Assembly (NCBI RefSeq): GCF_932526225.1
Contig: NC_064036.1
Span: 5,525,519-5,589,518 of the forward strand
Source: Nematostella vectensis
Taxonomy: Eukaryota; Cnidaria; Anthozoa; Actiniaria; Edwardsiidae
DNA: 64,000 nucleotides
Direction of reading: 5' to 3'
Numbering within the stretch: position 1 is the first letter of the stretch; each line of letters begins with the position of its first letter. Below the pieces are notes generated by a model. The model worked only from the letters and a program-made list of their open reading frames with translations. It ran no database searches and was not told the DNA's origin. The translations under genes were made by a program, and so were the position numbers. This document shows positions 1 to 12,100 of the stretch, in pieces.

Positions 1-67
1 CAAAGGGTAGCGTTACAATCAGACTCTCCAGGGGAACTGGAGAGAGTAAAAAGATAAACGCATAATA

Positions 68-597
68 CCCAGGTTAGGGATCTCCAATCCCCCAGGTTAG
101 GGATCTCCTATCCCCCAGGTTAGAGATCTCCTATCCCCTAGCTTAGAGATCTCCTATCCCCTAGGTTAGAGATCTCCTATCCCCTAGCTTAGAGATCTCC
201 TATCCCCCAGGCTAGAGATCTCCTATCCCCCAGGTTAGGGATCTCCTATCCCCCAGGTTAGAGATCTCCTATCCCCCAGGTTAGGGATCTCCTATCCCCC
301 AGGTTAGAGATCTCCTATCCCCCAGGTTAGAGATCTCCTATCTCCCAGGTTAGAGATCTCCTATCCCCCAGGTTAGGGATCTCCTATCCCCTAGGTTAGA
401 GATCTCCTATCCCCTAGGTTAGGGATCTCCTATCCCCCAGGTTAGAGATGTCCTATCCCCCAGGTTAGAGATCTCCTATCCCCCAGGCTAGAGATCTCCT
501 ATCCCCCAGGTTAGAGATCTCCTATCCCCCAGGTTAGGGATCTCCTATCCCCCAGGTCAGGGATCTCCTATCCCCCAGGTTAGAGATCTCCTATCCG
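68..597. repeat. 23-bp minisatellite, 23 units
   Basis: The unit reads roughly CAGGTTAGAGATCTCCTATC plus CCC and repeats 23 times with little variation. The main variable site alternates A/G (GAGATCTC or GGGATCTC), and GAGATCTC is an 8-bp palindrome. Other variants are CAGG/TAGG/TAGC at the unit start and one GATG for GATC. There are no spacers between units, so this is a tandem array and not CRISPR. It ends at CTATCC followed by GAGTTAATCCGAG. No function is visible. Confidence 0.97.
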
Positions 598-2216
598 AGT
601 TAATCCGAGTAAAATCCAAAAGGGTGGGTCAAGAACCAACTCGGAAAAAAAAGAAAATTGGAAAATGTTTTTAATTATGGCAAAAGATGGGATAGGACAT
701 ATAGGATAGCAGGGCGGGGGGAGCTCTATCCAGTTTTTTTTTTTTTTTTTCAATTTAAAGCGGTCAAGTTACTCAGGGATCCGTTGTATTTGTCTTCATT
801 CTTATCGTCTAGAACTTACGGATCACGCTAAACGCTTTTTTCGATTACATATTGTGTAGTTCCGGCAAAAAAATACAGTCACTTTTAAGAAAAAGGGCAT
901 TTACCCCCCTCCCCTCTGGAAATTTCTGGGCGTTTGACCCCCCGGAATTTTCAATCCCCGGGGGCTGGGATGGATATTTTCTGGAACTACACATTGTAGC
1001 TTGATCCTTCATCTAGCCGATTCGTCGGATTAGCGGATACAAAGAGACTAAGAAGAGGTCCAATATCCTGAAAGCATTTCGTTATCGATAGCAGAGCGCT
1101 TGAGAGCTTTAGTCAATGTCTATGTTCGCTGGTACTAACAGATGATATGCGACCTGAAATGAGTAACTCACCCGAGCACCAAGATAGGGCATTCTCAAAA
1201 ACACAGTGTCTTTTGTTTCAGCCAGATTTCTCTTGAAATAATCACTTTAACCCTCTATTTTATCACCCTGGCAATATATACCTATTTTAATAAAGGTTGT
1301 CAGGGCACACGGCGAATAGCAATTGCCAAATGGCAGTTCTACGTTCGAAATGTGCCGATGATTAGTAATTATCTTTAAAAAATTAAGGTGGTAAAAATGC
1401 TCAAGTGATGTCAGAACCATTAATTACATTTTAAATCTATAGTCATATGTTTGATTTATTTTGCTGGAGTTGGAGATAATTTTTTTTTATTTATTTAAAC
1501 AATATTTAGTCTCAAAAGCAGAAAGCTTATCTAGGGGGACTTATGCTTTTAGTAATACAAAAATAAACGGGGACAAAGAGCAGACACGGCAAAGGGCTGC
1601 CTGTGGTGAAATCTCAGCGTGGACGTCCTTAAAAAAAGTCCTTATAAAAAAAAAGAGTGTAATAAAACTCATAATCACAAAATCAAATTACTGAGGAAAT
1701 GCAAACGAAATTGGCCGAAGTTAGCTGAACTAACCCAAGCGCATCCGAAAACACCCGATTTTCAGCAAATTTCTTTTGTTTTCTTTTGTTTAACACGCTT
1801 TCGGACTCTCGAACTCGATCAACTATAAATTTCCATTGGATTTTCATACTGTATTTCTTCCTCAATAACTCCAACAGTCGTTAGCTCGAACTCCCATTAT
1901 CTAGAAATGATTTCCTTTTCCTTTCGAAATATTTTTTTCCCTTTTAAGTTATTGTATATATTTATTATTGATAGCTTGTACCGCAATCGAATTACAGAGG
2001 TCTCTTTTGGTATCCAACTTTATTGTTTTTAAGGTATTTAACATATCTCGGGATGTTGATATAATTATTATCATTTTATTTTATTTTTTTATTTTGTGTA
2101 ACCAAAAAATATGTGCGCACTCTGAGATTTAGTGCGCGATTTCTGAGATTGAAAGTTCCCAGTACCTCTCTACTTTGCGTTTCTGCGCGTGCGTATAACA
2201 CGTGTCGGCCGCCATC
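598..2216. other. spacer upstream of the SEC11 gene
   Basis: No credible exon is visible. The stretch holds a poly-T tract near 727-750, one small TIR element (846-998) and AT-rich sequence. The last ~80 bases before 2217 become CpG-richer and probably hold the SEC11 promoter and short 5' UTR; no clear TATA box was found. Short open frames at 1461-1828 are low-complexity and unsupported. Confidence 0.6.
846..998. mobile_element. short TIR element (MITE), ~150 bp
   Basis: Left end CATATTGTGTAGTTCCGG pairs with right end CTGGAACTACACATTGTAG, whose complement begins CTACAATGTGTAGTTCCAG. The interior is C- and G-rich with no coding capacity. The superfamily is not clear and no target duplication was resolved. 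Confidence 0.65.
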
Positions 2217-3667
2217 ATGGACTTTGGAGAAATGTTCGACGATGTTCGTCGAATGAATAAACGCCAGGTCTGTCTTTTTAAGATGATTCAAATAAAAATC
2301 TTTGTAATGTAAACTTTAGGTGGTTATCTATCATTGTGCTAATTTTTTTTTACTTCTGTAGCTTTTCTACCAAGTTCTGAACTTCGCTATCATAGTGTCC
2401 TCGGCGTTGATGATATGGAAAGGGCTGATGGTAGTTACGGGAAGTGAAAGTCCCATTGTTGTGGTGCTAAGGTATGGAGAAAAATAAAAGATAAGTATGC
2501 TAGCCGTTTGCTATGTAAGAGTTAAGATTTCGCAGTTTCAGTCTTGTTTTTAAATTTAATCAGTCAACTTGAGCATTTCTTTTCATAAGCATGCCAGATT
2601 TCTTTGTTTCCCTCATCCCAGGGATTATTTTTCTTGTGAGTGAAACGTTAGAGGCGAATACACCTGGCTTTCCGAGGATGATTGCCATATAACTTGCTTT
2701 ACTTTTCTGTGGAAGCACTCCACTCAGTATACACCTTATATTATGGGCAGAAAAAAAAACACCCGACAACTAATAATTTTTTGTTTTGTTTTAGTGGTAG
2801 CATGGAACCAGCTTTTCAACGAGGAGATCTACTATTCCTCACAAATTATAAAGAAGACCCTATCAGAGTTGGTGAAATTGTTGTATTTAAAGTTGAAGGA
2901 AGAGAGATACCTATAGTTCACAGAGTATTAAAAGTCCATGAAAAGTAAGTTGTTGCTTTAAATAAGGTCTAGGTAATACTCATGACCATCAAATTTAATG
3001 TATTACTGATTTAGTAGGTTTTCTTACTTTTTAAACAATATTTATTTTACTGATGCTTGCTCAACTTACTTGTATTTCTAAAACATTGTGTCTAATAGTT
3101 TGTTTGCTTGTTGACGATAAAAATTAATTATCTCCACAGGGAGAATGGAGATATCAAATTCCTGACGAAAGGAGACAATAACTCAGTAGATGATCGAGGA
3201 CTGTATGCCCCAGGCCAGCTGTGGCTTGCAAAGAAAGATGTTGTTGGCCGAGCTAGAGGGTAAGAAATTGATACTTGGCTTTTATTGATTACTGGTGGGT
3301 GTCTTCTTACTCTATTTACCATTTTCAATCTTACTCAAGACTTGTTTTTGTTTCAGATTTGTTCCATATGTAGGCATGGTTACGATATTGATGAATGACT
3401 ATCCAAAGTTTAAGGTATGATGATTCTGTCAGTTGCCAAAGGAGTCTTGTATGACTCTCAAGGAATGGCTCATAGTTATTTGACAAATTTGTGGTATGAT
3501 GTCTTTGAGCAGTCCAGTGTATGGAAAGAGTTGTAACTCTTTCCATACTCATGTAACTGTAATAGAATCATCTCCTTACTAATAAATTTATAACAAATAT
3601 TTTTTTTAATTTTCAGTATGCTATTCTAGCAGCATTGGGACTGTTTGTACTTATCCATCGAGAATAG
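2217..3667 (+). CDS. SEC11A: Signal peptidase complex catalytic subunit SEC11
   Basis: Serine protease subunit of the ER signal peptidase complex, which removes signal peptides from proteins entering the secretory pathway. Exons: 2217-2267, 2362-2471, 2795-2944, 3140-3259, 3357-3414, 3617-3667. They join in phase to 540 nt, 179 aa plus stop, the same length as human SEC11A as I recall it. The start [17 protein letters not shown] matches the family N-terminus. One membrane segment follows (about residues 20-40). The S26B catalytic residues fall at the expected positions: Ser56 in SGSMEP, His96 in IPIVHRV, and Asp122 in VDDRG. A second hydrophobic stretch lies near the C-terminus, ending LFVLIHRE. 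All five introns are GT-AG and 94-323 bp long. It is equally related to vertebrate SEC11A and SEC11C; an invertebrate normally has one gene, so the paralogue label is nominal. No truncation or odd residue is seen. Confidence 0.97.
3519..3548. repeat. perfect 14-bp hairpin in SEC11 intron 5
   Basis: GTATGGAAAGAGTT (3519-3532) and AACTCTTTCCATAC (3535-3548) are perfect complements with a 2-nt GT loop. It lies in the intron 3415-3616, about 70 bp upstream of the last exon. It may be a remnant of a foldback element; no function is implied. Confidence 0.85.
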
Positions 3668-5075
3668 TATCTTCTGAATGAAAGACGTACATTGTATGTA
3701 AAACCATAGTCTACCATGTCATCCAGGAAGCCAGAGTCTACCACGTCATCCAGGAATCAAAAGTCTCCCATGTCTCATCCAGGAATGATCTTCCAAGATA
3801 TATACATATAGCAAGCCATAGTCTACCATGTCATATAGACCTCCAAAGTCTACCATGACAACCAGAAATCCAAAGTCTACCATGTCATAAAGGAATCATA
3901 AAGGAATTCAAATCTATACCATGTCACACAGGAAACCAAAGTCTGCTATGCTATATAACAAGCCAAAGTCTACCATATCTTATAGGAAATCAAAGTCTAC
4001 CATATTATTTAAAGGACATACATTGTGACTAGAATCTGAACAAATAATCAAAAAGACCCCTCCCTAAGTTGACATCTCTTTCTTGTCTAGGCAACAAAAA
4101 ATGCAGGCTCACAATAGAAACCCAAGCCTATTCTTTGCCTTGCTTTTACGCACAACCACATCTAGAAATTAATGCTTAGAAAATTTCAAGGTTAGTTAAG
4201 TATTTTTCAATACCAAACAAACTAAAGTTTATAATTATCACTGGAGTACAGTATGTTATTTTGGGTACTAATGAATAGTTGTCATAAAGCATTACTATTG
4301 ATTCAGAAAATAAGTGTTGGCAAGAAAGCGGACAATATTTTCTTTTGTTTTACAACTGCTGACTTGCCCTGTCTGACTTAACATTGTTTTTATTTTTATT
4401 TTTTTTTAAAGAAATACTGTAATCATGTTATCCTCTGCCTATGTTTATTTATTTAACATGCTTTTTTCAGGATGCTCTTCAACATTTTATCATAGTACAG
4501 TAACTAAAGATTATTGAACTGTTGAATAACATGCCAAGCTAAGTGTTCTCCCTGGTGATCACTCTTAGTCCTGAAAAGAGCAAGTTAATCAATCTCTCAA
4601 GAACACTAATGCATTGGCTCATTTGTACTTGGAATATATTCATGTTGAAAACAAATTAAAAATGCATATATTAACAGCTTCTCCCCTTGTTCTAATAATG
4701 GGTTGAAGGGACTGTCCATTAGATATTTGAGGGGATAACTAGAAAGAACGATGCATACCATTATACAGTAAAAAAATACTATGCTAATTACATGTGTAAT
4801 GGCCTGTCTGTTGAAGGTAGTCTGCTTAGCAGCCGTTTTGTTTTTCGTGTGTGTGTGTTCGATTGTTATTATTTTTCTTTTCGTTTTCGGTATTCATGAA
4901 AGGGCAACACTTGAGCTCTTATTTACTGATGATTTTCTTATCAGAGATACAAAGGTACAAAGCTCATTCATTATTAGTTCAATGGTACATAAAAAGGCGC
5001 GAGTATCTATCGGCTGAAAAAAACCGTCTATGCGGACCTTGACTAACCTTTCATCTTGTTCTGGGAGAAAATAAA
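3668..5075 (+). other. SEC11 3' UTR and flank, with candidate poly(A) signal
   Basis: No coding exon is seen. AATAAA at 5070-5075 is the clearest poly(A) signal downstream of the stop, though the true end may be nearer. The region includes the 3705-4012 minisatellite, which would lie in the 3' UTR if the transcript reaches beyond it. Confidence 0.4.
3705..4012 (+). repeat. degenerate ~33-bp minisatellite after the SEC11 stop codon
   Basis: About nine imperfect units share the core CAAAGTCTACCATGTCAT followed by a variable A-rich tail such as CCAGGAATC. The array starts ~40 bp after the stop codon. Divergence between units shows it is older than the array at 68-597. Confidence 0.85.
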
Positions 5076-6146
5076 GATCCGTTAGATTAAAAACTGACCA
5101 GGTTGCAATTTGTTTTTAGGGGAGAAATTTGGGGGATTTTATTGTCAGTACAGTACTCAACAAAAATTCCGTTTTTGCTGAGGTCACATGTGTGATGAGG
5201 TCACATGGCGCATAAAGAATCCGGGGCTTGCTTGGGAAACTGGGGTATGAGAGGGGTGGGGTGGGGGACTCATGGTCGAGTGCTAATGTGGGATAGAAAA
5301 AGAATGAACTCATAGCAAGCGCAAGGGCTTAAGGTAAGATATAAACCATATAAACCCGGGCGCCTGAAGTGAGGAATGGATGGAGCGAATGTAGGGAAAG
5401 GGAGCGCTTGAAGCCGGACCCCGTGTTTCTTAGCTTCATCTCTCTCCCTAAAAAGCGCGCGCCTCGTCTCTCTTTTTCCCAAAACCTTTGTGGTCTTGTT
5501 TTACGCAGGCTAATAGCACGTTCGAGCTGTTCGCGCAGCATCTCGATTCCCTGTCTCGTGTGCCTCCGGCTTCTTGGGTTTCCTTTGTTTTTGTATCGGC
5601 TCGCCCCAGCTCCTTGAGAGAATGTTCTTTTTTCACCCACGTGGAAATCGTCGAAATTTTTGTATGTTCTACTCAGGTTTCCTGTGGTTTTGCGTGATGC
5701 TCGCTCCAGCTCCTTGAGAGGACTGCTAATGATAATTCCTTTTTTGAGGGTTACTTGTAGTAACCTTAATACCTGTATCAAAGATATTTTGAATCTTCTT
5801 GTGACGTCTTTGAATGACAACAATGAAGTACAGAGAAACGGAAAGAAAATGAATGGGATTCTCATTTTACCATGTTCCAAATATAGCTTTCATGACCATA
5901 TAAGGCATTGCCCCTTACTCAGGTCTAGAAACCAGCGCGTGGCCAGAAGTATCTAAAAACATCGTCTCATTTCCTTGGACTCTTCGATCTATATCAACAG
6001 TACTAAAGCCACAGAGATAGTACATGTTTTCAGAAACAAACCAGCATACTTTGTCAAGAGTTTGGCATTAGCAAGCCTCCAAGAAACATTTCTCTGCAGT
6101 GATTGTATCAAATTGACACGCAAGATAAAGTCCTGTCTGAAGAACT
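5076..6146 (+). promoter_or_regulatory. probable 5' region of the HMG20 gene
   Basis: Spacer between SEC11 and the HMG20 start codon. Base composition becomes more GC- and CpG-rich from about 5220 to 5720, as expected near a promoter. The phrase CCAGCTCCTTGAGAG occurs twice about 100 bp apart (near 5605 and 5706). A long minus-strand open frame here has no recognisable domain and I do not support it as a gene. Confidence 0.35.
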
Positions 6147-9100
6147 ATGGAGAACGAGCTACTAGCGAAGTAAGTTCTATATTAGTCTATCCTTTGAGTT
6201 ATTTTACTTAAACTGCAGTTGATTGTATCGTTTAAACATCCGTTATTCTTTTCTGTTGATGGCCGCAGTATTAGAACTAGAGTCGGGTCCAATATAAAGT
6301 ACACCTATCGCATACATACGGGTGGTCTCGATGATCGAGAATCTTAGATTTACTAACTCTACATCCCATAAACTTTCTCGCTGTATTCTGTGACACTTTT
6401 TTACTAGTCGTTATCTATTTATTTTATCTTTACCAAAGTTACCATAAACTTTTAGATTTGTCCTGAATTAATTCAATCAGTAATGAGGGGAGGCTTTCAC
6501 TGAAGGAATTCGACCACATATCGCTCAATCTAAGTTGTGAGAGACAATAGAACAGATTATTTCGCCAATTGTTAGCAAATAAACTAGAATAATCTTTGGA
6601 TTTATTCTGAATATTTGTCCTCTTTAGCTAAAAACGATTTCACCAATAATGGAATGGTACTTATTTGTCTTTACACTAAAAATACAATTTTTTATTCGCT
6701 CAACTATTGTTTCCAATCAGAAGTTTATTTTATTTCTTCAAATTGAGGCTTTCTTTACAAACTTTAAATTACCCTAATTAATTCAATAGTCTTACTACCC
6801 AGAAATATTATTTATAGCACTGCAGCTGTTTCTCACCTTATCCATCTAATATAGATTTTGGAATTTAAGATAATCTTGATGAAAATAATCTATTTCATGT
6901 TTATTTACCAGCAAATAAGAATTTTGAAGTTTGAAATAATTTGCTATTTTGTTTTGCAGGACTTCTGGTGACAAAGTTTCTTCTTCAGGTAAATTTGTAG
7001 ATTCAAATTAATTCAAATTAATTCATGAATACATTCAAGAGGTCGGAATAGATTTGTTACAATGTTGTCATCGTAAGTGAGTAATGGGTTTTGTAAAATC
7101 ATAAATTACTTTTAGTAATTTTTAGTACTCTGATCGTATGTTTGCCTTAAAGCTGTCTTTTCAGCATTTGTTTTATCCTTATTATGGTTACCATATTTAC
7201 CCATGTACAAGTTGCACCTGAATCTTCAAGGCTTATTTAAAGTGCTCAAATTCAAGATTAATTCTGTTGACTCATTTGAGCTTTAATATTTTCAGTATTT
7301 GTGACAAACATGTTTACCTGTGATGGCTGGTGCATGATTCATTGATTGCTTTTACCCTTCCCCGTGTATTTAGTGGTTCAAATTGTTCATGCTGAATAAA
7401 AGAGATTTACGCTTATGTATGTTCTATTGTGATTTTTACAGAGAACAGTCCAGTGCCAAGCCCAGGAAAAACAGACAGTGGAGACCCTCCTAAGGTAAAG
7501 GGGGAACAGATAACGGTTGGTGGGGGGGGGGGACTCAAAGAGCTCATATGATTATCCAAAGAATACACACAAAATTGTGCCTACCCTTGAATGTTCTTTG
7601 GCATACATAAATCAAAACAATTATCCATTAAACAGGGCCTCTGACAGGATGTGGACATGCGGATCTGCAACCTAGACCTTTTTCCGCAACTTCGGCACCC
7701 TGAGCCGATCTTCTGTGAAATTTTGGTTCTTTCAAGAAATTAAGCAAAAATAGAAGCCTAAACTTAATTTGCAATGTATCTTTCACTATATTGTTAATTG
7801 TTTTGAGTTCAAAACACAAAGAAATGGGAAAAAAGCAGTTGTTTTTATACTTATTATATCACAATTTCGCGACAATGTCAATTGATAAGCTGTAAAATCT
7901 ACCAGGGGTTACAGGTATGTAGCTGATGTAGACTGAGTTCTAGCCCCATTTCACATTCCTCTTTTTCAAATCAAACCTTGCATATGTTGCTCACCATTAT
8001 CAACTGTAAACTAAAGCACGGAATTAACACAAAAGAGATGTATAGCACATTGCAGAGCAAAATATATATATAATTATAAGCGAAATATTAGGATGTTCTT
8101 CAATCGTTGACGCTCCTGGTGTCGCTTACAGCAACATGAGATTCCTGGTTACCACATATGATAGTGTTACTGCGGTTGCTAAGAAATGCCTTGATCGAAT
8201 TCATACTAGTGTAATACTAGTGTAAGTCCAGATTCATACATCGCGCTCCTGCCGTGCCGAATGCAATTGCTTGGATTGGGCACATGAACAGTTCAATGTC
8301 TGAATCAATTAAGTCCGGCACAGTGCTAAGCACGACTGCACCTGTTGTGCTGCACGGCAAAGTACAACACTGGTTCAAACGCCGAGCTTCTGATGTACTG
8401 AATCAAATGCCATGTCTGTTTTATTTTGTGCAACAGAAACTCCACTTCAAATCAACTTTTACTACATGCAAATCTATTGAGCGCGACTTATTTAGTGTGA
8501 CATTGATACAAATAGACAATTAGATTAGGCACGGCAGAAGCGACATTGAGATATTAGTCTCAACAAAGAAGAGCAACATTTCATTTGATAACGTGCAGTG
8601 AAGTGTATGTGAGTAGAGGGAAAATCCAATTTCGATGACATTTGTACATGCGTTAAATAACATGCTGTTCTCACGTACATATGTGATATTACACAACATT
8701 ATCAGAGAAAATTCTTGTTACTTAGCTAGCTCTTCATTTTGCGTTGTTGTTAATATCAAGGATTTATTACAATATTTTAATATAGACTTTCTCGTAGACT
8801 GTATAGATTGATTCAAACACGGTATAATTTTGATTTTTGTGTATTGTATAGATAAAAATCAACGACTATCATGCAATTAGATATGTCACATATCCTGTAC
8901 CTGCAAGTGAGTAAAAAAACACCACTACCCCACCCCCTAAAAAAATCAGCGAAATTTTTCATTTTTTTACGCGAAATTTCAATTTTTGTTCGCAACTTTT
9001 AACCCAAAATTTCAGTGAAATTTGAAGATTTTTTTTCCCATACGGTCAGAGGCACTGATTAAAGGTTTCCAATGCTTGGCATTGACATTGCTGGACTTTA

Positions 9101-12100
9101 TTTAACACCTTCAATTTACGAATAATTAGTACCCATAAGCCATTTGCCATTCGCCATTTGCACTGACAACCTTTTGTGAAATAGGTGTAAATTTGTTAAT
9201 TACCGACTGGAGTGACCAAATTCAGAAAAAAACACTGACTATGGCTGCTGGCCTTACTATTCTAAAAGCTTGAATTTACTGCCTGCTGCAAAGCAGAAAA
9301 TATGGCACATGAAAATATGAGCACATGCTCTTACACTATTTCTGTACCACAACCACTAGGGAAAAATATTTTGTGTAAGTAAATATATTTGAGTACATGT
9401 CCACTTTGATTGACATATATTATGAGCGTTTTATGAGCTTTTGGTTGTCTTAAATAATTGAACATGCTTTAAGGTTAGAAGTTGAGTTGAAAAATAAAGT
9501 AGTTTATCATTTAGGCTTGTAAATTTTATAGCTTTATCCTTCTGTATTTTTTAGTCTCTAATATTTCACGGTATATCAAAGTCTTTCCCCAAGGGCCGCA
9601 AGAGGAAGAAAGCCCACAAGGATGTAAATGCACCTAAAGCACCACTCACAGGCTATGTGCGCTTTTTGAATGAGCATCGCGAAAAAGTGCGAAGTGAAAA
9701 CCCAGACCTGCCTTTCCATGAAGTGACCCGGATACTTGGCAATATGTGGAGTCAACTGCCTACACCGCAAAAACAGGTAACAAAAGTAGACATCCAATCA
9801 AGTGCATATTTGAGTTAAATTTAGTTGAGTGAAGGACAAATACCACCTACCCACATAACAACATCCCACCCACCCACCCACATAACAACCCCCCCCCCCA
9901 GAAAATATGCCCTCTCTTAAAAAGGCACTCACTATCTATAATTATTGTATTAATTATTAATGTAATTTTGTATTATTATTGTATTATTATTATAATTTTT
10001 CAAAGTATTATGGTGATATATTGATTTTAAATGCGTTTACTTTTTTCCACCTTTCGATTTCTTCTAAACAATAACCTTAATCTTAGAGCTGTGTATATTT
10101 TCTTTTGGTGTCTCTCAGTAACTTCTGTCAATTAATGCCCTGTCAACTGTATATCTATCTCCTGCGAAATCCATAGGGCAAATGGTAAAAGACTCAGGGC
10201 AAACCAAAGGAGAACTTTTTATCTAGAGTACAGGAGATATTTTATCTAGAGTAGAGTACTCCTATCCAATATATCAGTTCATTAACCCTTTTTGACTTGA
10301 TAATATATCTCTTTTCATTTTTATTTAGCTCTTTTTAGAAGAGGCTGAAAAAGACAAAGAGAGATATATGAAGGAGCTGGAAGAGTACCAAAGAACAGAC
10401 ACTTACAAAATGTTTATAGCAAAGCAAAAGGCTCTTAAAAAAGGTAGGGCCCAGATTTCACTAAATTCTTTTGTGACTCAAATCAAAGACTAGGTCTATT
10501 TGCTTTACATAGCAATAGTAACAGGGGATTCATTAAGTTTCAGAGTAGGCGGTGGAAATTGATAAGTAGGGGGTGGAAGCTTATTACAGTTGAAGCTCTC
10601 TGAGCGACCGCTCTCGTATGCGACCAGCTCCGATAGCGACCACCATCACGAATCACAAATTGAATTGTCACACAAACTCTGTTATTCTAACTTATCACTG
10701 TGACCAGCTCCATTAATGACAACAATTTGAAACCCCATACTGAGATTTTATTTTATATTTAAGCTCTCATAAGCGACCACAATGAATTTTGGCTTTGCAA
10801 CATCAATCCACACTTGATAAACATCATATCCAATGCATGCTGAAATCACATATAAAGTGGAAATGTTGTAATTTTTCACAAAAGCTGACTTTCCAGTAGG
10901 CAACCATTAAAGATTTCCATAATTACAATTTTCTAACTTCAAACCATGGGATTGGCATTTCTTTGTCCCCAGAAAAATGTATAAATGCAAGAAATCTCCA
11001 GGGTTTAGCCAGCTCCAGGAACTATCCTTCTTCCAGTTACAATAGCCATCCCCTTGTTTGTTGCATGCTTTAGAAATCGGCAGCGTTGTTATTACTGTAT
11101 CACAATAACTTGTAATAAGGTGGTTGCTTACAAGAGCTTCAACTGTAGTTCAAATAAAACATTAATTGAGTGTTTTTTAAAGTAACCTGCGCTCAGAAAA
11201 TAGTAGCTGGCGGTTCCACGGTGTCTAAATGAAACCCCTGAGTAATTTTGAGGCAGACAATTCAATTGTGTGTTGAGAAAACTAAAAACACTTGGTTTAG
11301 ATTCAACTGTTCTATTCTCTGAAAGATTGATATTTAACCCATTGACTCCTGGCTTTTTTGGAGCTGAATTTACAAAAAACAGACTGAAAACAGATACCTC
11401 CCCCCTATTCTGAGTTTTATACAGCCCGTCAAAGTCAAACACAGCTGCACCTAGTCAGCGGTATCCAAGCTTTCCAACAGTGCTTTGCGGTCCCCACTTT
11501 TAATCCCTCGTCGATGTGCTGAAGCCTGCACAAGTTGATGGTTGCTTGTATTTTTCATCAAAAATACAGCTATGAGCATATTAGGAGAGTGTCTCAGGAC
11601 ATCATGAAGTCTTTTGGGGCATAATTGAGTGCTTTGCTTATGGATATTTGCAAGCAAAGGTGGATTCATGATGATTTTTTCTTGTTTGGCTTTGCCCGGA
11701 TGAGAAAATAATTTTCTAATGAATCACCACAGCTCTCCTAAATGCTGTCTTTTCTGGAACCAAATTGATTCCAAAATTGTTTACACTGCTATTCTGGGTC
11801 TGTATGACCTGAGGCAGCCATTGATGATTTTATTGTTAAGTTACATCAGTCAATAGACAGTCAATAGTCAATAAAAAACCATCTGACTTTGGGGAGAGGA
11901 GTGTTGACTGGCCCTCCCCTCGTGAATTTTTCCCTGGATCTCCCAGAATGCTTTGCAATACGTAAAGATATTTTCGTGGTTGTACAATCCTTCAAGGAAT
12001 GGACATTGTGTTTTGAGGCCAAGGAAATGTACCTGGAGGATCAGAATAAAGGTATCTATTTGTGTCTTGAGCTGTGTTTGCTGATCTCTCTCCCTTGTGT

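Noticed and set aside
68-597. CRISPR-like regular array
   Set aside because: Units are contiguous, with no unique spacers, in a eukaryotic genome; it is a minisatellite.
5329-5880. 183-codon minus-strand open frame before HMG20
   Set aside because: Basic, low-information sequence with no recognisable domain, lying in a GC-richer promoter-like zone where stops are rarer; no supporting splice structure.
8254-8523. 89-codon frame inside the HMG20 intron
   Set aside because: It lies wholly inside a TIR element and has no recognisable domain.
11889-12056. Plus-strand exon-like block ending CAGAATAAAG/GTATCT
   Set aside because: It has a donor-like end, but including it would break the phase between HMG20 exons 10329-10443 and 12840-12877, and the peptide resembles no HMG20 segment.
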